Source: Echinococcus granulosus
Taxonomy: Eukaryota; Platyhelminthes; Cestoda; Cyclophyllidea; Taeniidae
Reading direction: 5' to 3'
Assembly (NCBI RefSeq): GCF_000524195.1
Contig: NW_020170382.1
Coordinates: 180,863 to 244,862, forward strand
Length of the DNA stretch: 64,000 bases
Part shown: positions 12,201 through 24,200 of the stretch, one piece after another
How positions within the stretch are numbered: position 1 is the first letter of the stretch
How the letters are laid out: every line of letters starts with the position of its first letter
Position numbers and translations under genes: made by a program
The notes under the pieces: generated by a model
What the model was told of the DNA's origin: nothing
What the model saw: only the letters and a program-made list of their open reading frames with translations
Databases searched by the model: none

Positions 12201-15200
12201 GCTCACGCCATTCGAAGGGAAATTTATTGCCGTCGCCTGTCGCCGATGATATATGGGCCGAGTTCTCTCCCTTGAGGGTGCAACTCAACAGGCAAAAGGG
12301 CGAGGCCTGTGCGACTTGAGGTCACGTCTCCCTCAGGGTGCTTTAAGTCCCATTTTCGAAATGCAAATTCTGCGATTATTGACTCTCCCCATCGGGCTAT
12401 ACAATGAGCTAGTCTAATTGCCACTTTTTCTGCGTAATGTTGGGACATTAGGCAATAGAAGGCGATAGAAAAGATGTAAGTGAGAAGGTTGTAGGTTTTT
12501 ACGCTAAACACTTCCGCTCCACAATTGTTTCCCCAGAATCCAGACAGCACGGCGACGAACCGGAAGCTATTTTGGTTGGGTCGAGCCAAATATAATTACA
12601 ATGTCGCTAAAACATGTGCAAGGGTGGGTGGGAGGGTTGATGGGGATTCGAAAGAGGGAAGACAATTTGCAACCCTTACAGCATTTTATCTCCCCTTTAC
12701 TCCGCACGGTGGTGATGGACACTTAAAGAACTAGCACACTTTCCCCCCATATGCATGCACTAGATCTTGATGGCTATTTACGTGTGCAAGCGTCTTTGCG
12801 CCTGCCACTTCCTATGCCTCCGTGCATGCCTACACCTTTCAATCAAGTTGGGTGATTTGTGACACCCAACAAATCAATAGTACCACGTGAAGAGCCCACT
12901 GGTCGATCCTGCTGATTGGACAGCCTCAAGGTGGGCCTTTCCGGGCGTACGTGTCGCCAACGTGTTACGCAGCGTGTGTGCGTGTGCCTGTTCAAAGCCT
13001 CTTTTAACAAGGTGCCTTGTCAATCACTCCTATAACCCAACACGCCGATGCATATACCCCATCCCTTATATCTCTCTCCTTGCCCCTCAATTCACCGATT
13101 GATGGAAATGCACGTGTGCGTGGATGCGTGCGTGTGCAATCTGGTAGCAGTAGTGACTAACATTGGGAAGGAAAAACAGGGCTAGGAAAAGGCTACTGAC
13201 GTGGTCTTCTCCTGCCCTTATCCCCCACCCCTGCCTCCCTTCGCCCTTGCCACTGTCTCTCAACCGTGACTAAATGCCAGGTTGTCGTGTTTATGCTTGG
13301 GCACAGGTTATTGTGCCACTCTCGCTTGGCATTCATCAGTCTTTGTCCTCCTCCTGCCTCATTCGTTTCCCGAGTCACCACTATTTTTAGTTACCCGCCT
13401 ATCTGCCCATCTACTTACCTGCCTCTTAACATGAATCCCTTCAGTTACTGTAATTTGCAATTCCCAGTCGGTTGTGTATTCTCAATGTGATGCTTCCCTT
13501 GGTCTTTTCTAGTTCGCTCGAAGTCACAAGTCAACACGGACTGGAGACAGTGAAATCGATTCTTTGGTAAGTTGTTGTCTCCCAAATTTGCTATGGATAC
13601 TTTTAGCCATGCACATTAATATTGTATTTTGGTTCACAGATAATCCAAGCTATCCGGGTGCTCCGGGTTCACCTCATCGAAATTGAAAAGGTTGGTGTCA
13701 TAGCTGAGCTAAGTTGAGACTTAGTTCCTGTTGGCTGCATCCAAACTTGGAAGAGTTATGTATGGGCAGATTTAGGGATCTAGTTTCCCTATTAGCTCCA
13801 TGTGGGTTTAGTGTGTGATTTACATGATACACCTGTACCTCAAAATCAAATCACAATCGGAAATTCCTCCCATAATAAAGTTCGTCAATTTATTCATACA
13901 GTAGCATAGTCGCATGCGCGGAGAGGGTGGAAGAGGATTGGTGTGTGTGGGAGAGAACGAGAGGGTGGTGTTAGAACTGCCACAAGGTGACATGGTTGAG
14001 TTCTTTTATGACTGCTCCTACCGGAAGCAGTAGTCACGGAAGCCGATTCCGGAACTGCCCAAACATCACAAAGTGGCAGAGAGGGTCTGCTACTAATACT
14101 ACTACCTCCCCTCTTCTAACTCCGGAAATTAACACGTCCTTGTCCATAAACCTGCAGGTGAAAATTTTTCACCGGCAGCAGCCCTCTGCTTCTACTTGTA
14201 CTGGGAGAGAAATTCGATATCCGTTAAACGATTTATTCGCAGATCGGGATGTTGTACCTAATTTAGGCTATGGTTCTATCTAAGGAGCATTATATAGTGA
14301 GGTTCAAATGCTTAATATTGCGGGATCAGCCGATGCAAATACTTTTATCTGCTTAATTGGTTGTAGGTGCACGAGTTGTGTGACAACTTCTGCGAGCGGT
14401 ACATCGCATTTTTGCGCAACCGGATGCCAACAGACCTGATGGTTGAGGATCGGGAGTCCGCAGGTTCAACAGGGTCAGCAAACAGTCCACAAGGTCCCCC
14501 TCCAGCATCGCATGGTCAGATGCGTCCTCCCTACCTGCCCCCGGGGATGGAGCCCCATCCACCACCAAGTGACACTTTCTCCTCCCCTTATGCTGCCATG
14601 TACTCGGAGGACCCGCAAAGGCGGTACCCTCCAGGCTACGCCGACCAAACCGGTCATCCCTTTTTCGAAAGTCCTGCTGCAGCAGCAGCTGCTGTAGCTT
14701 ATCAGGCCTCCATGATGGGCCAGCTACGGCCTCCATTTCAGTCTCTCCCCACCACCACCGATGTCCTCTCTCCGCCCAACCCCGCCTATGTCGCTACGTC
14801 AATCATAGCTGAGCAGCAGTTGCAGCAACAGCAAATTGCGGGTGGTTTTGGTGGTGACCGCGACGCAGCAACATACAATACCGCGAGTGGGAAAAGTACT
14901 AACGGGGGTGGAAACATTCCAATGAGCGCGGGGAGCTATCCGCACCACCACTCTCATTCCCACCCCCACCAACAGCAGCAGCACCACTTGGGAGACAGCC
15001 TGTCGATCAGTGCGTCCGCTGGAGTCAACGATCCTGTCTCGACAGCTACAGCAGCGGCGGCGGCGGCAGCAGCGGCAGCAGCAGCGACGCAATTCGGCTT
15101 GAAGGTAAATCCGTGCAACTGAGAGTGAGAGAGGTGTCTATGTGCGCACGTCACTCTATACATATATGCATATACACACAGGCGGAAAAAAATATTATGA

Positions 15201-18200
15201 TACAATATAGAGCTATCTCATCATAAATGGCAAGTCGTGTCTTTTCCTCTTTCTCTCACTGGCGGTAACGGCAGCAGTCTCTCATTTAAGGTCCGCTTAG
15301 GAGGGCTCTCATTTATGCTAAATTTTAATCCGCTGGCATGCCTTTCACTTTTTCCCGCTTCTTATGTATTGCTACTTTTTTGTGCTTGCCTTTAACTAAG
15401 TGCATGTTCCCTTTTTTGGTGTCCTGCTTATAGGCTGCACTTTTTAAAACCAAACCTGAAATCCACCATCCACTTAGGTCCTCCAACTCTTCGGGCATTA
15501 TAGATCTGAGTCGTTGCTAGTTTACAGGCTTAGAGGTGGGTGGGTGGGAAGGATGTCGGGCCGGCTTTGCTGGTAGAGGGGAATGTGAACTTCAGTGCGA
15601 TAATCCTGCCTCGAGGGGAGGAGGTGAAGTGGGGTGGGGGAGGGGGGGTAAATTATAGGCGGAGGGAAAGTCGAATTGATAGGATTAATGGCAGCAAGTC
15701 AGCTTGACTGCGCTAATAACCCATTATTTTCATCCCCGGGCTTAGGTTGATGTTACAAGAGCAAAGCTGGCTTAAGTGCGCGCACACGTCCGCACAACAC
15801 ACAGAAATTTCGCTTTAATCAACCTGCGTAATAGTATGCTCATTTTTTACGGTACACTGCCCGCCGCTGCCCTTTCTCCCATTGCTTTAGCACTTTGCAT
15901 ACGCGTATGAGTAATCAAACGGAGTGCCTCTCTGGCAGAGGCGTCATGTCATGGACAAACAAATGTTGTGTGTTGTCGAAGCGAGCAGAAGTGTCATTTC
16001 CTGAACACTTGACTCACTTTTGAGGAGCCAGAGAAGGCGAAAGCGCGCGAGCCGTGGATAAAGGGGTGGTTAAGACTCAGTCATGCATGCGGAGATGACA
16101 GAGGAGATAAAATCTTCCATCGGATGCGCGCGAAGCGTGTTCAAACAGGGCTGTCGTGGACGGTGAAATAAGGTACAACCTGACAATATATGTATTTATG
16201 TGCACGCCGATACATTGGTTACAGACGGCACCATGGCCATCACTAGCGACAACAGCAACTGCAATGTGTGCGACTGACCAAAAAGAAGTGAGAGTGAAAG
16301 TTCGAGAGAAAAATATGTGGACGCCTTCGCGCATTTGTGTGTGTTAATGGGTGTCTTCCCCTGCACACATGTGCAGGGCGTGCGTACACATGCCTGGGCG
16401 CGCATCTGTTGTGTGTGTGTGTGTGTGTACATGAGAGAGCGGGAGAGAGCGAACCAGGGACGATTTTTTCGTGAATTATTACCTCTCATCAATATATCAC
16501 CAGTCCCGCTTAAACGCTATTAGCAGCCGCTCGAGCTATCGCACAAACGAGTGCGAATGAGCGACGGAAGAGGAGAGAGGAGGGGAGAGAATGACCATAA
16601 ATATTTGTCTACCGACTGTCGGGCCGCCCCTCTGCAACGCTAAGGTATAGCGGACATCACGACATCTTTGTATGTGTGTGTATGTGTATTTAAACGCTTG
16701 CAAGTCCGGCTTTCACTAGTCGCATATGCTCCGCTTTCCGCGTCCACACACTTTCGCTGTGCCTTTCCGTTGCACCGGATGCGTTTGACTCACTTCCCTC
16801 TATCTCTCTCCTTTCGCAGAATGCGTCACTAGTTTTGGTCGAGTTCTGCGGGTCAAGGTACTGGCGGTGGGAGGTGGGTGGGGTCAATGGAACGCTTCAT
16901 TTTGTTCTGCTTCTTGTCTCTGCTTATGCGTGTGCGCTTAATCTGTGGGTTTGGGTCGTTAGAGCAGTGGTTCCCAACCTAGGTCCCGGGAACCTTTATG
17001 GATGGGTTAGGTGGGCAGGATCGCGTAAGGGTGAGTAGGAGCTTACCTAGGGGGTTCGACAGTGCAGCACGTAAGTTGGCAAGCGCTCAGCCTGTAGCAG
17101 TGAAGAAGTGTCATCCTGTGTATGTCATGATGCTGTTAACCCTTCGGTCCTGAAAAAAAAATGCTAACACCTTAAATGGTTGGGAACCACTGGCTTAGCA
17201 AACGCTTTCATTCTTTGTCGCACACAGCACTCGCCGGCCCTACCGGGCAGTGGTAGCAGTCGAAAATCTTCGGACACTGAGGACACCACCCACGGCAGCC
17301 CCTCGAACCCAGACGGATCGAGGAGTGGCAGTCGGGGCGGGATCAGCGTGCGCTCCCGTTCTGACAGTGGACTCATGGCTGCCTCCATGCACCTCAATGG
17401 TGGCGGTGGAGGTGCGTCTAATTCCATCTCACGCTACCACTCTTCCATCGGGCCTCACGATGTTGGCAGTGAGACTGGTGGGTAGTCACTTTCCCTTTTT
17501 TTGCTTCTTTTCCTTTTTTCCTCAATTCAAACTCCCTTTGTTTGCCTCGGCTTCTACAAATGTTTAATTAGGGATCTGTGATATTCACTTTTTATACTGC
17601 GGTAATTCGTCCCTTGTAGTCCCTGCCTCCTTTGAAAAAATCTCTCATCGTCATTGGTCTTTCGATGGTTAAATATGCGAAAAACTGTTTGCGAACAGAG
17701 TTTTCGGCTGTAATTGTATACACAGACGCGACTAAGAATAGCCCTTAAGCAGAGCCCTGACGGAGTAGAGAGGATGTAGCGGCAGTTGTCACGTTCGGGC
17801 ATGTGGATGTGCATGTTTGCACGCTGTCTTGGTTTCGCTATTTCCGTTTTTAATTAGCAATACGACTGCTAGTGCTACCATAGCGGCGGCAATCGTCGGA
17901 TCGGTTTCATCATGGGGCGTACATAAGCGTACACGCAGACCAAAGGTAATTCATTCGGTCAGCGAGTTAAGTCTTCCCTCAGTACCTTCCTTCCTCTCTC
18001 TCTCCTTTTGTGTTTTGGGTATCCACCAATCAATAAATACTCGCCACGTGCCCACGCATTGCCTTCCACCCTCTCCTCCCCACACACTTCTCTTGACAAG
18101 GTTTGCAGCCAAAAACTTTCTACTCCATTTGTAAAATGCACACGCACGTTTTCCTTTAATGGGTTTGGAGGTGTTTTACCCTCCGGTCAACTGGCTACTC

Positions 18201-21200
18201 CTTCAAAGGGAATGCGCGAGTTGAGTTTTGCCGTCTTTTCAGTCATTCTTTAATTCATCAGTAACTTAAGTGTGGCATGTGGAGTTAAAGCAAGTTTTTC
18301 CATTTCGGCTAAATAATCATAGTAAAAATATCTGAGAATGACTTAATGTTAACGAGTTTTCCTATGCTAAGCTGCTATAGGTTACCTTACCTGGAACAGC
18401 TGTCGACACAGGTCAACGTTTGAGCTCAAACACAGTGGTTGAACGATTTTCGAGTGTCAGTGGTTTGCCATACTTAGTCGAACTTCCAGGTAGACGACTT
18501 CTATAACTAGAAATCGAAGGTCGAGACCCCCGTCTACAAAGGCGGTAGACTATTGCAAAGATTAAGGCAGTGGCCGAGAGCGCAACCTCGGCCACCGACA
18601 GTAGCACTACCACTGCTGCTCCTGGTGCTTCTGCTGCTGCCGCTACTGCTACGGCGACGGTGATGGCGGTTGTGGTGGTGGACAAGAGTAAATGGGCAGA
18701 AGCGTCGGTGAAATTTCTCGTGTGTAATATTCCCACCGCTGCTACTGGTGGTGTGTGCGTGCACGCGCGTCTGTTGGTGGAATTTGCACCCGATTCATGA
18801 TTAATTGAGAGAGAAAGCGAAATGGCGAACAAGCAAACGAGCCAACAAACGAACGAATGGATGTTCACAGCACCGGCATAGGCGCGAGATGGAAGGAGTA
18901 CAGCAGCAAGAAGCGATAAACGTGCAGCCTCATGTGTGTGTCCGTGTGGGCGCGCGTGTACCAAGGGGAGAGTAATTGATGACGCCTCTCTGACAAGCGT
19001 GTAGAGGGCAAGCTTGCGTCTGTGCAAACACAAAGATTAAAATGGGGAAGAAAATGAAGGTGTTTTTTTTTTCCTGTATTAGGAGAAGGGACACACCTAC
19101 CTTTTGCATGATTTCTCTAATCCACCGCCCTTTTACTTTATTATACTGTCTGGCCCTTATTCAAATTCCAGTCACATTGAGGCAATCCTCTGCTGCCATT
19201 GTGAGGATTGGGGTCTATCGACTTTGGGGTTTAGCGATTCTTACCTTCAAAAGCAAAGTAGGCATCATCGGTATGTATTTCGCGAGCGGAGCTTTTTCAA
19301 AGCCCTAAGGTGGTAATTCTTTATCATGCAACGCCTGTGTGCTTTGTACGTGGTGCAGGAGATCACATGTCTTCCGTTTGGTTTATGGATTTTTTTTCCT
19401 CCAAATTGTTAGCAGGCAGAAAGATTGACGGTCGGTTGATTGCGAGGATAGTAAGCACGCTTTTTTCCGTGGCTCTAGGGGCCTATATAACCTTAGCAAC
19501 TGATGGCAAATTAAAAATTGCAGACAGTGGGGACATTCTTTGTAACCTAGGCGTGTGTGTGGCAGTGTGTGTTATTGTTTTGCCCTTAGGTGCTTTTAAG
19601 TCTGAAACGTAGGTTATTTTTCTTGAGAAAGTGGTGTGATTAGGGCGGCAATGCAGTCGTCCCAGGGGTACCTGTATTATTCTGGTAAAGGACTCAAAAA
19701 TATGTTTATAAGAAGAATACGAAATAATGTAGTTGTTTTTTTTTGTCAGGTGATGGATTCGCCAAGTCTGTGGAGTCGGGGGAGAATCTTGACGACTTTG
19801 ATGATGAAAAATCTACAAAGAGGCAGAAAAAACGAGGCATTTTCCCCAAAGCTGCAACCAACATTATGAGAGCGTGGTTGTTCCAGCATCTGTCCGTGAG
19901 TTTATAGATACCGCGAAGTCGGTAAAAACTGTGACCGGCGTCGCATATGTGTGACGCGGTTCTCTAGCAGTTTATGATAGCTGATTGCACGAAATTGCAT
20001 CAATAACAAATGGGCTGAGTTAAAAACAATCAAACAAGTATATTGTTTCTATTAGTCTAACCAGAATTACATGCTTTAATATATTTGTCAAGGTGGGGCG
20101 AAAAAACATCAGAACCCGGTGGTACTCGTTTCACTTCTGAGCCCCTTTTCGGCGAATGTGTTAATGCTTAGGATGTTCCCGAATCGCACTTAGACGTAGT
20201 CCCAGCGATCATTATTATCTTTTTCCTTCCTTTAGCACCCTTATCCATCTGAAGAGCAGAAGAAACAACTTTCTTCGGAAACAGGGTTAACTATTCTCCA
20301 GGTCAACAATTGGTGAGTCTCACTTTTAAGGTTATGAGCGTTTTAACTTGATTTTTGTGGTTAAATAAGATTGTAAGAAAGTGGAGCGCTGAGCACAAAG
20401 TTGCACACACGCACACACTTCAGCAGGTGTCGCATGAGTGAAGTGTGAAATGCCTGAGCCTCTTTGATGTATTACGTTGGTGCAATCAAAGTTTATGTGT
20501 CTCCATAGCCGACAACGACAACAACAGTGATTGATTTGCTGCATGATGTGACATGGTAGTGGCATTGCCAACGCAAATCTGACGGCTGAAGACGTGCCAC
20601 ATGTGCACGATTAGCACGAAGTAGCCCTTTTGACGGTTTGAATTAGTAAATCTTCTGTGCTTATAGCCTTCTTAAAGGTGAGGTTTCTTAATTGGTCGGA
20701 CTTCTTGACCCCGACCTTACTGAACCTTCCCGTTATTTCATGCTTAAATTCTGAGAGCACTATTGCCCATTTTAGTGCCAATTTTGACCTCATAACTGAT
20801 TAATTTCTAAGGTTAAAGTAGTCAAAACGTAAGAGTAAGCCAAAGTAGTATGAGTCCAGGCTTGTTCCACGACGAAACTCCAATTCGAGAATAATCTTAA
20901 CTTTTACTTGTGCTTCATTCGGGAACAATAAAAACGCCGGAACTGGTTAGCCTTAAATGTCAATCATATTAACTTTTCTGCCTGGCATTTAAGGGGAGTG
21001 ATATCCCACTTTGGCTTAGTATTTGTATTTACCGCATTTCGATAAACTTCCAGTAGTCAATGTAGAAACACACCTTATTATTTTTTTTTCTACCAGAAAT
21101 GCAATCATTAACCTCTTCCTGAATTGCTTTCGGGGCCTATTCAGAGTAGACAGCTGCCTTCTGTCAACCCCATCCACACACGCACATACGCACAGAAAAA

Positions 21201-24200
21201 GCAGGAGAGGGGCATTGAGATAGAGTAAGGAAGGGAGAGACGCTTTCCTCTTTGTTGCCCTCTGTCATCGCGACACCCCATCTCCTCTTTTCGGTCCTCA
21301 CTGCGTGGTCTCCTCATCGATCAAGATTTTATCGCGGGCAGAGCAGCGGAAATCACAATTCTCTCCCCCTCCTCAACCCTCTCCCCGTGTCACAAATTGT
21401 GATTGCAGTTGCAGATGCATCACGAGTGCCATCATTGTCATCATCCTGTGACAGTAACTATAGCAGCTTGGGGTAGCACTCCGGATCCTCTCGTGCCTAC
21501 GTGCTGTCAGCTGTCATGTGGAGGCATGGCAATGGAGGGTGGCAGTAGGGGGTGGATGCTGCTACAGGCAGCAGCAGCAGCAGAAAGTAGAGGTCGAAGA
21601 AGAGAAGAGGATGGGAGGGAGAGGAGGATCACATTCATTAACTCCATGCCTCAGGACAGAATGGAGGAGGGCGGAGAGGAGATGAGGAGGAAGTCAAGAG
21701 GTGCAAGGGTAGGGGTGGTGGTGGAGGTGAACTGAATGCGCGTGCAAATTAATTTTCCCCCGCCGACTATTTTTCTGCTCGCTGTTAATTTAGTCTGTCT
21801 TGAAAATGTGCTTGGGAGTTCCTTCATTCGTCAATTGGCACTGCCACTGCTGCTATGGATGCTCATACTCATTCTGATTCTTTTCACTTTATTACTAAAT
21901 ACTGTTTTATGTTTGAATGGTAGATATGTGTGTGTCTTAATTTTTGGGACGATCACTCAAGTGACGTGATTCGTTATAATTGTTGAGTAAGTCGTGGAGA
22001 TCGCGAACCAGTATCGTGTTAAACTCGTTTACCCTCATGGCATAGTATCGGATGAATGTGGATCACTATTTTCATTATTTTAAGTGGCGCTCTTTTGTAT
22101 TTTAGGTTTATTAACGCGAGAAGACGAATTGTCCAACCGATGATTGATCAATCCAACCGATCGGGTAAGTAGCGGAGCCATCGGCCCAAACACCTTTCTC
22201 GATCCTTAGGCGCAAAATCTGGGTCTTGTGGGATGACTTCACCCCTCCTTATGATGTAAACAAACGGTGGTGTTGGAATGGGCAAATGTTGATAATTTTT
22301 GCCCGTTAGGCTTGCAAAGGCAGTTCCAGCCACGATAAAAGACAGAAATGTTTATGTGAAGGCGAGGAGTGGGGCACTTGTAGTGTACGTTCATAAATAA
22401 ACTTTCTGTTAGTAACATGTTTATTCATGATGATTCAAATTTGGAAACCATATATAAAAATTGTTGTCAAAATCATCATTGGCTTCTGTATTTTCTTGCA
22501 GTTAATTGACTGAAAGGTCCAAGCTACTTAATTAACCACTTCAGTAGCATTCACAGTAGTACAACTACTCTAATGCAAAATGCAGATGGGACCATAGTAT
22601 CTCAGGCAGCAGAAAATTGTCTCAATCTTTTGTGTAATGAATGAACAGTTTGAATGCATGAATGTTTTCTGCTGGCGGTAAACTTATGGCTTAATTTGGC
22701 GACAGGGAGCTAGCCGGCTGGCTGTCAGGCACGACGGAAGAGTTCCCTACCCAACACCCGCCAATGTTTGCCAAAAAAAATTTCAGACAATTTTAACTAA
22801 ATGACATCATGCCCCGCCTCCAGTTTGCAGTTTAACGGAACTTGGTTTTGACTACTTACCTCAAAAAGTGAATCCAGTCGGATTTTTAATGCTTTGCAAA
22901 TGAGGAACCACTTGAATAGATGCAAAAACCATTTTAATAGCCTAAATATTTGTTTCCCTTTTCAGTACTATTTAATGAAAATCGTTACTACAAGCACTGA
23001 TCTAGTGGCTTTTTGTATGCGGCTTTTTATTTTCAAGAGAATTTCCATTTTTTATCTCAGGTCCCCTTGGCTATTCTACTGACGCTTCTGGTCGTGTCTC
23101 CTACATGGATAATCAACACTTTGCCGCCTATGGCCATCCAGGTTGGTGACCTTGCTCCTATACGTCATTTGTTAAAAGCACCTACACAGAGCGATGCTTA
23201 CATGACCACATAGTGAGATCAGTTTGGATGTTGATTCGCGATGTTGAGTTTGCGTCGTCTTGAGCCAAATCTACTTCGACGAGATTCCAACACTTCAACT
23301 TGCCATGAGATTTGGAATCCAACCATGAGAAATAGATGAATGAAATGGAGAATTACATAGAGCTCTAGGCCATCCTGGACACGGTCTCTCCGAGGGTTGT
23401 CGTTCGGGGTGCGTTTGTAGTTGACAGATGTTTCAAGTCTCCGTTTTACACCAAGAATTGATCTCATACGACTCTTGGCGGTGGTGGTGGTGCTGTTGAC
23501 CGGCGTAATTAATGTCTTCTATCCAGACAGAACATGCATGACAGCGTGCACGTTCGTTCATTCACTAGCTCGTTCTTTCGTTTGTTCGCTCCCCGTCTCT
23601 CAGTCTCTATTTTGATATATTGCTGGGTGGGTCTGGCAGCTGGTATTTACTTTTCGAGACCCGTTCAGTGGGGTACTGAACACCTGGTCGGCTGAACAAA
23701 TGCATGTGTCATTACGCGACAAAAGCACCTTCCATGCTCCTTCCTCCACCGTTTTTATCAATTGTGCAGACGCCACCACACATTCTGATAGACATGATTA
23801 CTTAAATCACCTTCGCACTGGCCAATTTTAAAGACCAATATGTTAGTAATGAGTTCCTAAACTCCATCGAAAGGTTTTGTAAATCTTTGCCCCATACAAA
23901 GAACCTAAACGATATGATATGATGCCTTTAAAACATAAAGGAGATAAAGTGATTTAAAGCCATTCATTGAGACTCTTCTCCGCCTTTGTCCAGCCAAAGT
24001 TTTTCAACTTTACCTGAACCCATAGTCTCAGAAGAAGTAAAAGGGGAAGTAGAGAAAGACGAGTTGACTAATATTCATTGTGTTTGGAAGGTTACTAAAT
24101 TGGAATATTTTTTGTTTACAGAGTTTCCCCAAAACTCGGGGCTTTATGCCGCATTGGCTGCAGCAGCAGTAAGCGGCGGTATGATGGACGGGGGGAGTCT

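Noticed and set aside
18413..19033. 206-codon antisense open frame in Meis intron 7
   Set aside because: It is driven by trinucleotide-repeat-like sequence and Ala/Val/Thr runs, lies inside an intron and has no domain.
20841..21019. 11-bp perfect inverted repeat (TAAGCCAAAGT) ~180 bp apart
   Set aside because: An 11-bp match at this spacing is expected a few times per window by chance, and no target duplication is present.
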